Below, one piece after another: positions 25,136-33,427 of a stretch of 35,077 nt of DNA (its first letter is position 1; each line of letters starts with the position of its first letter). Source of the stretch: Gammaproteobacteria bacterium (GTDB taxonomy: Bacteria > Pseudomonadota > Gammaproteobacteria > UBA4575); assembly GCA_026710875.1 (NCBI GenBank), contig JAPOQE010000021.1, positions 1 through 35,077 of the forward strand, written 5' to 3'. The translations under genes were made by a program, and so were the position numbers. The notes under the pieces are model-generated. The model did no database searches, was not told the DNA's origin, and saw only the letters and a program-made list of their open reading frames with translations.

Positions 25136-26488
25136 ATGCTGAAAACCATGTTTCAAGCAGCTGCAATGGCAGTTTTGCTGGTATCCATCTCTTTTATTTC
25201 TGGAGCCGCAGCCCCAGGTACAGACAGCCAAATTTTGCCTACGCTAGCACCGATGCTGGAGAAGACAACTCCAGCAGTTGTCAACATTTCTACTACGGGC
25301 AAGGTAGTAGTGCGCGACCCGTTTTTTAATGATCCTTTCTTTCGAAGATTTTTTGACGTACCGCAACAACGACGGGAGCGACGTATCGCCGGCTTAGGGT
25401 CTGGCGTTATATTCGATGCTGATGATGGCTATATCGTGACAAACTCACACGTCATTGATAAGGCTGAGGACATTGTAGTCACCCTTGAGAATGGACAACG
25501 CTTTAATGCCACGGTAATAGGAAAGGACCCGGGTGCCGACATTGCAGTCATTCAGGTTGAAGCAGACAACCTCACCGAGATTACTCTGGGGGACTCGGAT
25601 AGCCTGCGACAAGGGGACTTTGTGGTAGCGATAGGTAATCCCTTCGGGCTGGGACAAACAGTGACTTCCGGAATTGTCAGCGCACTCGGCCGCAGTGGGC
25701 TCGGGATAGAGTCGTATGAAGATTTTATTCAGACAGACGCATCCATTAATCCCGGGAATTCGGGCGGGCCGCTGGTTAATTTGCGTGGAGAATTGATTGG
25801 AATCAACACCGCCATCTACGGATCGGGAGGCAATATCGGGATCGGGTTTGCCATTCCTGTCAACATGGCAAAACAGATTACGTCCCAGTTGATTGAACAT
25901 GGCGAAGTCAGGCGGGGTCGACTTGGATTTGTAGTGCAGGATTTAACTCCGGAACTGGCGGAGGCGTTCGGGGTAACCCGTAAAAAGGGTGTGGTGGTTG
26001 CACGTGTGGAAGCAAAGTCTCCTGCGCATAAAGCAGGTGTCAAAGTGGGGGACGTCATTGTAAAGGTGAATGGTCGTGAAGTAGAAAGTTCTGCCCAAGT
26101 ACGAAACGAAATTGGGTTGCTGCGTGTGGGCTCACAGGTCGAGATTGAAGTATTGCGTGATGGCAAGAAACGTCAGCTCAAGGCATCGGTTGGCAAACAA
26201 CTGAAACAGACGGTCAGCGGGAAATCACTAAGCGACAAACTGGCAGGAGCCAAACTTAGTGAGGCTTCAGAAGATCCTTCACGCGGAACTGCTGCGGGAA
26301 TAGAGGTGGTTGATGCTGACGGCAGAGCGGCAGCTTCCGGCATTCGGAAAGGCGATATCATCATCAGTGTGAACAAAAAGCGGGTGAAGACGTTGCGGGA
26401 TATGCGAGCTGCCATCAAGAAAAACCCCAAGACACTGTTACTGAATATCCAGCGTGAAACGCGAGGGCTGTTTATCCTCATCCGATAG
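25136..26488 (+). CDS. Do-family periplasmic serine protease (DegQ/DegP/MucD type)
   Basis: This is a 450-residue HtrA protease-chaperone for misfolded periplasmic proteins. Residues 1-26 are a Sec signal peptide ending SGAAA. The catalytic triad is His105 (TNSHVID), Asp135 (GADIAVI) and Ser209 (NPGNSGGPL). Two PDZ domains follow at about 250-345 and 375-445, the second with the GIRKGDIIISVNKKRV core. The LA-loop (residues 55-80) is short and lacks the DegP-type cysteine pair, so it is closer to DegQ or MucD. It stands alone, convergent with moaD. No sigma-E promoter matching the usual consensus was found. Confidence 0.95.
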   Translation: MLKTMFQAAAMAVLLVSISFISGAAAPGTDSQILPTLAPMLEKTTPAVVNISTTGKVVVRDPFFNDPFFRRFFDVPQQRRERRIAGLGSGVIFDADDGYIVTNSHVIDKAEDIVVTLENGQRFNATVIGKDPGADIAVIQVEADNLTEITLGDSDSLRQGDFVVAIGNPFGLGQTVTSGIVSALGRSGLGIESYEDFIQTDASINPGNSGGPLVNLRGELIGINTAIYGSGGNIGIGFAIPVNMAKQITSQLIEHGEVRRGRLGFVVQDLTPELAEAFGVTRKKGVVVARVEAKSPAHKAGVKVGDVIVKVNGREVESSAQVRNEIGLLRVGSQVEIEVLRDGKKRQLKASVGKQLKQTVSGKSLSDKLAGAKLSEASEDPSRGTAAGIEVVDADGRAAASGIRKGDIIISVNKKRVKTLRDMRAAIKKNPKTLLLNIQRETRGLFILIR

Positions 26489-26498
26489 TCGCTTGAAC

Positions 26499-26526
26499 AT
26501 GCATGTCTATGGAACAAGACATGCAT
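26499..26526. terminator. Inverted repeat between convergent degQ and moaD
   Basis: ATGCATGTCT (26499-26508) and AGACATGCAT (26517-26526) form a perfect 10-base stem with an 8-base loop, starting 11 bases after the protease stop codon. Its place between two convergent genes suits a bidirectional terminator, but neither side has a proper T-run. Confidence 0.5.
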
Positions 26527-26613
26527 TACTCAGTGCCACTTTCTAATATATTCAAAGCGTTATTTGAATTGGGGTGTTGTACAAAGCCTCCAGCGGCCTT
26601 TGTAAGGAACAGC

Positions 26614-26847
26614 TCATCCCCCAGTGACTGGCGGAAAGAAAGCCACCTCATCACCGTCTTCGACGACATGTGCAAAATCTGCGTATTCCTGGTTGATAGC
26701 CACTAACACTCGCTCAGGCCGTTGCATGCCGCTTGTTGTCTGATGCCAAATTTCTTCTACAGTGGCGCGTCCCGTTATCGAGATTTCATCACTCGAACGC
26801 CCAATCGTTTCTCGCAGACTCGCAAAATACTTTACATGGACGGACAT
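26614..26847 (-). CDS. moaD: Molybdopterin synthase sulfur-carrier subunit MoaD
   Basis: This is a 77-residue ubiquitin-like protein that carries the thiocarboxylate sulfur for molybdopterin synthesis. The fold begins [14 protein letters not shown] and ends in PPVTGG; the terminal Gly-Gly is the thiocarboxylation site. It is divergent from moaC with 85 bases between the starts. MoaE, its partner, and MoaB/MoaA are not in the window, so the pathway genes are dispersed in this genome. Confidence 0.94.
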   Translation of the reverse strand: MSVHVKYFASLRETIGRSSDEISITGRATVEEIWHQTTSGMQRPERVLVAINQEYADFAHVVEDGDEVAFFPPVTGG

Positions 26848-26932
26848 TGCTGTACCTCAGTATTTGATCGACAATGTGAAAGGTTTGCATCGAATAGTAC
26901 CATTACTATTTTGGAAATATGGAGTCAATGAC

Positions 26933-27415
26933 GTGACTAGATTTACGCATTTCAATCCTGCAGGAGAAGCACACATGGTCGATATTGGCGGAAAGCCGGT
27001 TACCCGCCGTGTTGCTGTTGCAGATGGAAGAATATGCATGCATGCAGAAACATTGCATAGCATACAAAAGGGCAGTCATAAAAAGGGTGACGTGCTGGGT
27101 ATTGCGCGGATTGCCGGCATAGCGGGTGCAAAAAAAACCTCGGATCTAGTTCCTTTGTGTCATTCGATACCCCTTACATCGGTACAGGTCGAGTTTGCGT
27201 TCGAAGATACCGTGCCAGCTGTGTATTGCAAGGCTACCGTGGAAACACTCGGCCAGACAGGTGCGGAAATGGAAGCGCTGACTGCCGTGCAGATCGCATT
27301 ATTGACAATCTATGATATGTGCAAGGCAAAAGATCGAGGCATGACCATGCAAGCAATTGGCTTGGTACGGAAGTCTGGCGGCAAGTCTGGTGATTGGGAG
27401 CGTGATGGACAGTAA
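26933..27415 (+). CDS. moaC: Cyclic pyranopterin monophosphate synthase MoaC
   Basis: MoaC converts the MoaA product to cyclic pyranopterin monophosphate in molybdenum cofactor synthesis. From GTG 26933 the protein has 160 residues (E. coli 161). It starts [18 protein letters not shown], the family N-terminus. The active-site segments [38 protein letters not shown] and KSGGKSGDW are complete. The GTG is chosen because GGAG stands 8 bases before it and the aligned N-terminus begins there; the open frame extends to 26762 but overlaps moaD. It is divergent from moaD. Confidence 0.96.
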   Translation: MTRFTHFNPAGEAHMVDIGGKPVTRRVAVADGRICMHAETLHSIQKGSHKKGDVLGIARIAGIAGAKKTSDLVPLCHSIPLTSVQVEFAFEDTVPAVYCKATVETLGQTGAEMEALTAVQIALLTIYDMCKAKDRGMTMQAIGLVRKSGGKSGDWERDGQ

Positions 27416-27487
27416 CTTCAGGGCAGGAAATTCCGGGCTTGTTCATCTGCAGTATATGACGCATTTCAGCAGCCTCACCATGCAGCC

Positions 27488-28528
27488 ATGAGCCCTGCAT
27501 TCAGTGAGCAGCTACTGGTCTGGTTTGATCGGCATGGCCGTAAAGACCTCCCATGGCAACGCGATCGTGACCCTTACCGAATCTGGATTTCGGAGATCAT
27601 GCTGCAGCAGACACGCGTGGATACTGTGATTCCTTACTATGAAAAATTTATACATCGCTTTTCGGACATAGAAAAGCTGGCCGTTGCAGACATTGATGAG
27701 GTGTTGCACTACTGGACAGGACTGGGGTATTACGCACGTGCACGTAATATGCATAAAGCTGCACGAGAACTTTGCAGACGGTCTCAAGGGAAGTTTCCTG
27801 AAGACATAGACGCAATGACTGCTCTGCCTGGAATAGGGCGCTCCACAGCTGCAGCTGTACTGGCACTTAGCTTTGGCAAGCGTCATGCCATTTTGGATGG
27901 CAATGTAAAGCGTGTACTGACAAGATATTTCGAAGTAGAGGGATGGCCCGGTAAAGCCAAGGTGGAGAAGCAGCTCTGGGAAAGTGCAGAGTCTCTGCTG
28001 CCTGATGATCGCATGGCAGACTACACGCAGGCTTTGATGGACCTTGGAGCAACGCTATGCACGCGGGTACGGCCGGACTGCAGGCAGTGTCCGGTTCAGG
28101 GTAATTGCATCGCGTTCAAAAAATGTCGGCAACATGAACTGCCTGCACCCCGGCCTACTCGCGATTTACCTCGCCGGAATGTCCATGTCGCACTGATTCG
28201 AAACAAGGAAAATGCGGTGTGGTTGGAGAGGCGACCTTCAACTGGAATTTGGGGCGGGCTCTACAGCTTCCCTGAATTCGAGAAGGAAGCTGACTTACAG
28301 AAGTGGCTGACAGATACGTGTAAAATGGACAACCTGACAGTGAGGATGTTGCCCGTGATTACGCATACTTTCTCACATTTTCGACTTCACATGCACCCGA
28401 CGGTGGTGTTGATGGAAAACAACCCCATTGGTGTGATGGAAGATGATGACGGGGTTTGGTATAAAGCCATCGGTGAAAAGATTGGCCTAGCAGCCCCTGT
28501 TCGCAAGGCCTTACTGCAAGTAATTTGA
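27488..28528 (+). CDS. mutY: A/G-specific adenine DNA glycosylase MutY
   Basis: MutY removes adenine mispaired with 8-oxoguanine and prevents G-to-T transversions. The 346 residues match the family. The N-terminus has the catalytic glutamate helix [18 protein letters not shown]; the helix-hairpin-helix is [18 protein letters not shown], with the catalytic aspartate in [11 protein letters not shown]. The 4Fe-4S ligands form [17 protein letters not shown] (C-x6-C-x2-C-x5-C). The C-terminal Nudix-like domain ([18 protein letters not shown]...) reads 8-oxoG. It is followed by yggX after 19 bases, the same pair as in E. coli. Confidence 0.97.
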   Translation: MSPAFSEQLLVWFDRHGRKDLPWQRDRDPYRIWISEIMLQQTRVDTVIPYYEKFIHRFSDIEKLAVADIDEVLHYWTGLGYYARARNMHKAARELCRRSQGKFPEDIDAMTALPGIGRSTAAAVLALSFGKRHAILDGNVKRVLTRYFEVEGWPGKAKVEKQLWESAESLLPDDRMADYTQALMDLGATLCTRVRPDCRQCPVQGNCIAFKKCRQHELPAPRPTRDLPRRNVHVALIRNKENAVWLERRPSTGIWGGLYSFPEFEKEADLQKWLTDTCKMDNLTVRMLPVITHTFSHFRLHMHPTVVLMENNPIGVMEDDDGVWYKAIGEKIGLAAPVRKALLQVI

Positions 28529-28547
28529 TGTACAAAGGAAAACATTC

Positions 28548-28826
28548 ATGGCGCGTATGGTTCAATGTGTAAAGCTTCATAAGGAAGCGGAAGGGCTTGA
28601 ATACATGCCGTATCCGGGAGAACTCGGACAGAAAATTTACGATAATGTTTCCAAAGAGGGGTGGCAACAGTGGGTAGGTCATCAGACCATGCTGATGAAT
28701 GAATACAGATTGACGCCCGTTGACCCCAAAGCACGCAAGTTTCTAGAAGAGGAAATGGAAAAATTCTTTTTTGGCGAAGGGTCGGAAAAACCCAAGGAAT
28801 TTGTGGACCCCGACAGCAGGCAATAG
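28548..28826 (+). CDS. yggX: YggX, Fe(2+)-trafficking / oxidative-damage protection protein
   Basis: This is a 92-residue protein of the YggX family, linked to protection of iron-sulfur clusters and iron handling during oxidative stress. It begins [20 protein letters not shown] with the conserved cysteine near residue 7. It continues [21 protein letters not shown] and [11 protein letters not shown], all family hallmarks. AAGGAAAA lies 6-13 bases upstream of the ATG. It is co-transcribed with mutY, whose product is itself a 4Fe-4S protein. Confidence 0.97.
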   Translation: MARMVQCVKLHKEAEGLEYMPYPGELGQKIYDNVSKEGWQQWVGHQTMLMNEYRLTPVDPKARKFLEEEMEKFFFGEGSEKPKEFVDPDSRQ

Positions 28827-28904
28827 TCAACTCGGAGTTCAAGTCGATCCCTTCATAATTGGAAGTCTCCGTTAAATTACAGCCTTAACAAGACCTTCAG
28901 CTCT

Positions 28905-28980
28905 GGCCAGGTAGCTCAGTCGGTAGAGCAGTGGACTGAAAATCCTCGTGTCGGTGGTTCGATTCCGCCCCTGGCCACCA
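28905..28980 (+). tRNA. tRNA-Phe (GAA)
   Basis: The 76 bases fold as a tRNA. The acceptor stem GGCCAGG/CCTGGCC is perfect, the D-arm is GCTC...GAGC, the anticodon loop CTGAAAA has anticodon GAA, the T-arm GGTGG-TTCGATT-CCGCC pairs with one wobble, and CCA is encoded. The anticodon stem GTGGA/TCCTC has a T28-T42 mismatch (bases 28932 and 28946). An integrase gene starts 85 bases downstream in the same direction, so the 3' end is the probable attachment site of the island that follows. Confidence 0.96.
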
Positions 28981-29065
28981 AATATATCAATAAGATATTA
29001 GGTTACTGTTTTCAATCCCTGTGTCATTCGGTACAATTGCGGTACACTTCTACTGGAATGGACCC
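28981..29065. other. Probable attL-proximal region with CGGTACA repeats
   Basis: This is the junction between tRNA-Phe and the integrase. AATAT...ATATT words lie at about 28981-29000. CGGTACA is repeated at 29029-29035 and 29040-29046, 11 bases apart, or one helical turn. Such repeats beside an integrase gene suit arm-type integrase or excisionase sites or a repressor operator. Confidence 0.5.
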
Positions 29066-30106
29066 ATGGCAACAATTACGAAGACCCCATCGAACACCTG
29101 GAAAGCGATGATCCGCAAGCGCGGCTGGCCGACCACCATCAAGACCTTCCGCACCAAGCGTGATGCACAGGACTGGGCACGGCGCACCGAGGATGAAATG
29201 GTGCGCGGCGTGTACATCGACCGGGCCGGATCGGACCGTCTCCTGCTGAAGCACGCACTGGACCGCTACCTGCGTGAAGTGTCCTCCACCAAACGTGCGA
29301 CTACAGCTTATGCTGAGGGACACAAGGCCAAAGCCTTGAAGGAAAACCTGGGGGCTTACAGCCTTGCTGCGATCACGCCGGACCTCGTGGCCCGGTATAG
29401 GGACCAACGGCTGGAGGCAGGCAAGTCCAACAACACCGTGCGCCTGGAACTCTCCCTGCTCTCGCACCTGTTTACCATCGCTATCAAGGAATGGCGAGTG
29501 GGCCTGTTCTACAACCCGGTGGCCAATATCCGCAAGCCTAGTCCAGGTAAGGGCCGGGATCGGAGATTGAAGGCCGAGGAGGAAAAGGTCTTGTTCCAGG
29601 CCTGCGACCGACATTCCAACCCGATGCTCGGCTGGATAGCAAGAATTGCCCTATACACTGGCATGCGTGCCGGGGAGATCAAATCCCTGATGCGTTCACA
29701 GGTAGACCTGAACAAGCGCACCGTGCACCTCACTGAAACCAAGAATGGATCCTCAAGGACCGTACCACTTACAAAACAGGCTACGAATGTCTTTCGTGCT
29801 GCCCTCAGCAATCCTGTCCGACCCTTGGACACGAATTTGATCTTCTGGGGTGAGCCTGGAAGAGATGGAATACGCCGCCCCTATGAGTTTCGGCCAGCCT
29901 GGGTCCGCACATTGAAGAAAGCCGGTATTGAAGGCCTGCGCTTTCATGATCTTCGCCATGAAGCGGTCTCACGTCTGGTCGAGGGGGGCCTGGGCGACCA
30001 AGAAGTGTCTGCGATCTCCGGGCACAAGTCCATGCAAATGCTCAAGCGCTATACGCACCTGCGTGCGGAGGATTTGGTGGAACGTTTGGATCAGCTAATG
30101 GGTTGA
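29066..30106 (+). CDS. Tyrosine recombinase / phage-type integrase
   Basis: This 346-residue integrase has all catalytic residues: R201 (YTGMRAGEI), K226 (ETKNGSSRTVPL), H294xxR297 (FHDLRHEAVSRL), H320 (SGHKSMQML) and nucleophile Y329 (KRYTHL). The N-terminal AP2-like/arm-binding part (residues 1-55, TWKAMIRKRG...TKRDAQDWARR) and the SAM-like core-binding domain (55-150) are complete. ATG 29066 is chosen; a GTG at 29021 would add 15 residues without family similarity. Its place 85 bases after tRNA-Phe indicates site-specific insertion into that tRNA gene, and it marks the left end of the island. To the eye it is richer in G and C than the genes to its left. Confidence 0.93.
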   Translation: MATITKTPSNTWKAMIRKRGWPTTIKTFRTKRDAQDWARRTEDEMVRGVYIDRAGSDRLLLKHALDRYLREVSSTKRATTAYAEGHKAKALKENLGAYSLAAITPDLVARYRDQRLEAGKSNNTVRLELSLLSHLFTIAIKEWRVGLFYNPVANIRKPSPGKGRDRRLKAEEEKVLFQACDRHSNPMLGWIARIALYTGMRAGEIKSLMRSQVDLNKRTVHLTETKNGSSRTVPLTKQATNVFRAALSNPVRPLDTNLIFWGEPGRDGIRRPYEFRPAWVRTLKKAGIEGLRFHDLRHEAVSRLVEGGLGDQEVSAISGHKSMQMLKRYTHLRAEDLVERLDQLMG

Positions 30107-30275
30107 ACAGGCACTCGATATTTATCGCACTCGTCTCATCGGTGATGCTTACCGATCCCTGAGTTAAAGTGCAAAAATCTAAGAAAGTTGGCCGTCTCTG
30201 CCTAAGGGTCAAATGTCCTTCCACATGCTGTCGAATCAGCCAATGAACATTTCAGCTTCACTTCGGCACGCGGGG

Positions 30276-31055
30276 TCATTGTCCGGAAACGGGCTTAAGC
30301 GAGAAAGAGATTTCGTACTCGACGAGCCGAATGTTCTCAACGAATGCAGTTGCCAGAATAAGGTCCTCGGAAATCTCGCTTGCGACAATGATGCCCCTGA
30401 CCGAAGCTTCACCGGCGAGGTTCCCTTTGATCCAGCTCATGTATCGAAGGATCTGACCCACGACTCGGTCGTAGGCACGGGAAACTTTGGTCTCAATCAC
30501 CACGTAGGCACCGTCAGTGCCAACCGCAAGAATATCAATTCGACGCTGGCCTGCGGGAAACTCAATGCCGGTGAATACTCCGTCCTCGTCTTCGTAGAGC
30601 TTCAGCCCGGGTTCCAGAAGTCCGAGGTTTTGGGCAAGATAGTTTTGAAGATCCCGCTCAAACGCGAACTTGCGCGACCCGAGTTCGTCTTCCTCGGTGG
30701 TCTCTTCGGCAATATCACCCGTCTCGGTGACGTTTCCTGCAATATCTGCCTCAATATCGGCCTTGTAGCGGGGGGCCGGGTCTTTCTCGGAATCCCATAA
30801 GCGAAATTCGCTCGGGCCCAACTTGAAGAACAGGTCCCAGCCTGCATCTGGCTTCACGTTGGAGTGATGTCGCCGACTAGGAGAATTCACAGACATGCCA
30901 TCTACATGCATCCCGACGGTGTTGCTCTTGATGTTTGGGTAGTGTTTAGAAAACCAGCGAACCGCATCCTTGCGAGAGAACACCTGACCAAGCGTTAGCT
31001 TTTGAGCCGCAAACTCGTGCATCAGTTCCTTGGTGGATTTTTCGTAAATTGACAT
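30276..31055 (-). CDS. Winged-helix plus PD-(D/E)XK nuclease, NucS-like C-terminal domain
   Basis: This 259-residue protein has two parts. Residues 1-95 look like a DNA-binding winged-helix domain (DUF7669-like: FSRKDAVRWFSKHYPNIKSNTV...WDLFFKLG). An acidic linker follows (100-125). Residues 128-259 carry a PD-(D/E)XK nuclease core like the NucS/DUF91 C-terminus: D174 (RRIDILAV), E188 and K190 (VIETK), then Q201 and Y205 (GQILRYMSW). All expected catalytic residues are present. GGGAG lies 7 bases upstream of the ATG. It is alone on the minus strand within the island, with no methylase beside it. A defensive or modification-dependent nuclease is my inference; mismatch-type EndoMS activity is less likely in this setting. 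Confidence 0.82.
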   Translation of the reverse strand: MSIYEKSTKELMHEFAAQKLTLGQVFSRKDAVRWFSKHYPNIKSNTVGMHVDGMSVNSPSRRHHSNVKPDAGWDLFFKLGPSEFRLWDSEKDPAPRYKADIEADIAGNVTETGDIAEETTEEDELGSRKFAFERDLQNYLAQNLGLLEPGLKLYEDEDGVFTGIEFPAGQRRIDILAVGTDGAYVVIETKVSRAYDRVVGQILRYMSWIKGNLAGEASVRGIIVASEISEDLILATAFVENIRLVEYEISFSLKPVSGQ

Positions 31056-31176
31056 GGTGATCTCCCGTATTTTTTATTCTGGTGGTTTGATCTGGAAATG
31101 CGATCGTGTGTAAGCTTATCTGATACTAGGATGATCAGGCAGGCTGCGGGCACCACTGGATTTGAGTGGAGATTAG

Positions 31177-31652
31177 GTGCTACGGACTTAATCTTATTCG
31201 AAGGCACATGCTGCGGTTTTTCAGCAAGCGTCGGCGCCCAACTTCGGTTAGCTTATATTGTCTAGTTCCGTTTTCTTTTCTATGCAGAACACACTCAGTT
31301 CATTGATTTTCTCAAGCGTATCTAGAACTGCGCTTTCTTCCGGGTATTCACAAATTCCCTTGTAATCCTCGTTCCGTGCAGGTTTGTCGGGCCCTACAAA
31401 AAATCCGATGCGGTTATCACCTCTTGCTCGATGAACGTTATAGCTTTTTTCAAGTGCATTCAGGATGATTTTCAAGTCGTCGATATACTGCTGTCTCCGG
31501 TCCTCGTAATTGGCTAAATCTTTTTTTGCGTTTTGCAGGGCCAAGTGTAACTCGCCGGCAAGCTTAACCTTATCCGAATCCGTCATGCTGATAACCCTCG
31601 TTGTAAACTATGAACAAGAATCAAGCATAGTAACTTATCAGTGCTACGGACT
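31177..31652. repeat. 12-base direct repeat flanking the hypothetical gene
   Basis: GTGCTACGGACT occurs at 31177-31188 and at 31641-31652 in the same orientation. The pair brackets the 112-codon hypothetical gene with its likely promoter. It could mark a small inserted cassette, or be chance. Confidence 0.45.
31248..31586 (-). CDS. Hypothetical island protein
   Basis: This is a 112-residue protein that I do not recognise. Residues 1-55 are predicted helical and charged (LHLALQNAKKDLANYEDRRQQYIDDL), a short Gly/Pro-containing segment GDNRIGFFVGPDKPARNEDY forms the middle, and residues 85-112 are helical again. There is no signal peptide or membrane segment. GAGGG lies about 9 bases upstream of the ATG. 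It lies behind the nuclease gene's start on the same strand but 192 bases away, so it has its own promoter. A 12-base direct repeat (31177-31188 and 31641-31652) flanks it. It may be real, but nothing shows its role. Confidence 0.6.
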   Translation of the reverse strand: MTDSDKVKLAGELHLALQNAKKDLANYEDRRQQYIDDLKIILNALEKSYNVHRARGDNRIGFFVGPDKPARNEDYKGICEYPEESAVLDTLEKINELSVFCIEKKTELDNIS

Positions 31653-32030
31653 CACGTCCTGTTGCTCGGCTCTTTTCTGCGGATCCCGCAAGCGCTTTAA
31701 CGAGCCACGAGAATCGCCTGCAGGTGAGGAGATCGAACACAAGGCAGCAGGAGCAATGCACAGCGGGGGGCATCTGTTTAGAGGATGGGGTTAAACGAAA
31801 GCGTTACCTTGAATGTGTGTACAGCAAGTACCGCAAAGCATAGTAGACCTGACCTACTTCGTCTTTTTGCTATGTCTTAATATAGGCATAGCCTAGACCA
31901 AACCCTTTTTCAGTTTACATTACCTGTCAATGAAAAACCGCGACACTTCCTGTATCGGTTTTCTATAGATTTTGTTTGACGTCTTTTGCAGTCTTGTGTT
32001 TTCGAAACCTGCACAAGGAGAACATGGATC
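31587..32030. other. Gene-free region within the island
   Basis: About 440 bases lie between the minus-strand hypothetical gene and the plus-strand DNA-binding gene. A 94-codon frame at 31510-31794 overlaps the hypothetical gene and looks like chance. GCTATG (31869-31874) and CATAGC (31887-31892) form a 6-base inverted repeat. The right part (31860-32000) is AT-rich and should hold the promoter for the replication operon, but no box pair stands out. Confidence 0.5.
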
Positions 32031-32282
32031 ATGCAAGACACGAACAGTCCCCATGCCGTTGCATTGGAGAATCAATTGACCGAGCGGTTTGGGCTATTGT
32101 TGTCCCAGACGCAGCTGGCCCAGTTGCTTGGCCGCACCACCGGCGGCCTGCGCTATAGCCTGAGCTATCCGAGTGACCGGCAGACAAGAGCCCTGAAGGC
32201 CTGCGGGCGAAAGATCGGGCGGCGGGTGTATTACCCGGCCTCAGAGGTCGCCCGGATCATTCTCGGTCCCAACGGGGAATGA
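32031..32282 (+). CDS. Small helix-turn-helix protein, AlpA/excisionase-like
   Basis: This is an 83-residue DNA-binding protein. The segment LLSQTQLAQLLGRTTGGLRYSL is a helix-turn-helix, and the C-terminus KIGRRVYYPASEVARII is the winged strand typical of AlpA, excisionase and MerR-like adaptors. Such proteins control excision or early transcription of integrated elements. AAGGAG ends 10 bases before this ATG; a nearer ATG at 32024 opens a different frame without family pattern. It is followed after 28 bases by the replication-protein gene, so the two form an operon. Whether it acts as an excision factor for one of the two recombinases is not shown. Confidence 0.72.
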   Translation: MQDTNSPHAVALENQLTERFGLLLSQTQLAQLLGRTTGGLRYSLSYPSDRQTRALKACGRKIGRRVYYPASEVARIILGPNGE

Positions 32283-32310
32283 GTCACAGGAATAGATCCA
32301 GGCTGAACCA

Positions 32311-33141
32311 GTGAGCCTCACAGCCAGTGAGTGGGCCCTGCGCCAGAACCTCGGGCCGGTGCCCAAGTTCGTCCTGGTCGTGCTGGCCGATGCCGCCAAT
32401 GACCAGAATATCTGCTGGCCGCGTATCTCGACTGTGGCAAACAGGGTGGGCGTATCCCGGCGCACCGTGCAGCGTGCCATCCAGTACCTGGTCCAGCGTG
32501 GACTGGTTACCGTTGTACCACGCAACCGGAACGATGGCTCGAGTTCCTCGAACCTGTACCGATTGATGGTTGGAGGGGGTGTCAATTTGACATCCCCCCG
32601 TGACAATATGGCACCACCCCCTGACAGGGGCGTCACCCCCCCGTGTCACCTGTGTCATGGGGAGGGTGTCACAGGTGACACCCCATTAACCACCAGAAGA
32701 ACCGTAAGGGAACCACCACCACTGCCACAGGGAGCAAAACCTGAATCTGGGATGAAATCCGGGTCCTCGGGAAGTGGTGGGGAAGACGCTTCCAGTTTGC
32801 ACTACCCTGAGGGCCTGTTGCCCTCCGAGCGAGACCGTGCAACAGTCATGGTTCGCAAGCTCAGCGCACCGGTCAACCAGCAGGTGCTGGACGAATGGGC
32901 CGGGATCATGGTGGCAGGAGACATACGGGCCTCACCGCTCGGTTGCCTGCGTGTACTAGTCCAGCGCGCGCAGGAGGGCACGTTCACGCCGGAGCGGGCC
33001 ATGCGTGTGGCCCAGGCACGCAAGGCGAAGCAGCGAGTGAAAGCTCAGATGGAGGAACTGCCTGAACTGGCCCCGGCTGATGAAAGCAACCCGATTGTGC
33101 ACCGAATGCAACAGATCGCACAGCGCCCCCGCAGGGAATAG
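32311..33141 (+). CDS. Helix-turn-helix protein, likely phage/plasmid-type replication initiator
   Basis: This is a 276-residue protein starting at GTG. Residues 10-80 match the N-terminal winged-helix of phage O-type replication proteins: WALRQNLGPVPKFVLVVLAD, then ISTVANRVGVSRRTVQRAI and LVQRGLVTVVPR. Residues 85-160 are a low-complexity Gly/Pro/Ser-rich linker. The C-terminal part (190-255) is helical (VNQQVLDEWAGIMVAGDI...AMRVAQARKAKQRV) and could recruit a helicase loader. The linker is coded by DNA full of TGTCA/TGACA repeats (32575-32684), as if the replication origin sits inside the gene, as in lambda O. The gene is G+C-rich. It may instead be a regulator; no helicase or primase gene is next to it. 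Confidence 0.75.
   Translation: MSLTASEWALRQNLGPVPKFVLVVLADAANDQNICWPRISTVANRVGVSRRTVQRAIQYLVQRGLVTVVPRNRNDGSSSSNLYRLMVGGGVNLTSPRDNMAPPPDRGVTPPCHLCHGEGVTGDTPLTTRRTVREPPPLPQGAKPESGMKSGSSGSGGEDASSLHYPEGLLPSERDRATVMVRKLSAPVNQQVLDEWAGIMVAGDIRASPLGCLRVLVQRAQEGTFTPERAMRVAQARKAKQRVKAQMEELPELAPADESNPIVHRMQQIAQRPRRE
32575..32684. repeat. Iteron-like repeat cluster inside the replication gene
   Basis: Eight exact TGTCA/TGACA words occur in 101 bases. TGTCA starts at 32580, 32644, 32653 and 32667, and TGACA at 32588, 32601, 32622 and 32676; a near match CGTCA is at 32631. GGGTGTCAC (32664-32672) and GTGACACCC (32675-32683) form a perfect inverted repeat, and 32575-32598 forms an almost perfect one. G- or C-runs flank most words. 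Chance would give about 0.2 such words, so they are likely protein-binding sites, perhaps an origin. Confidence 0.65.
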
Positions 33142-33427
33142 CCTGGTTCCATGACCCCCCCGCAGCCTGCCTGCACAAGAGGTTGTCTGACCCAGGCAGA
33201 GGCGCCCTGCGGGCCAGCGAAAGTCCGGAGAACTATCCGGCGATACCGCAGTCCCACGTACGTGGCCGTGTCACTGCCAGCAAAGCGCAGTAGTGACGCG
33301 GCCGCATCCGGTACAGGAAGCAAGATACACCGTACGCCGTTTTCTGCGGGCCTGAATGCCACGCGAATTACGGTGTCCACGAATCCGGATGCATGTGATT
33401 TTTTTTGCCACGGACCTGAATTTTTCC

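Noticed and set aside
33211-33245. RNase P RNA, suggested by GCGAAAGTCCGG
   Set aside because: The remaining conserved RNase P elements, such as the long P4 pairing and the ACAGNRA motif, were not found.
33264-33303. An integron attC site
   Set aside because: The core sites RYYYAAC and GTTRRRY are not present at the ends of the hairpin, and the recombinases lack signs of IntI.
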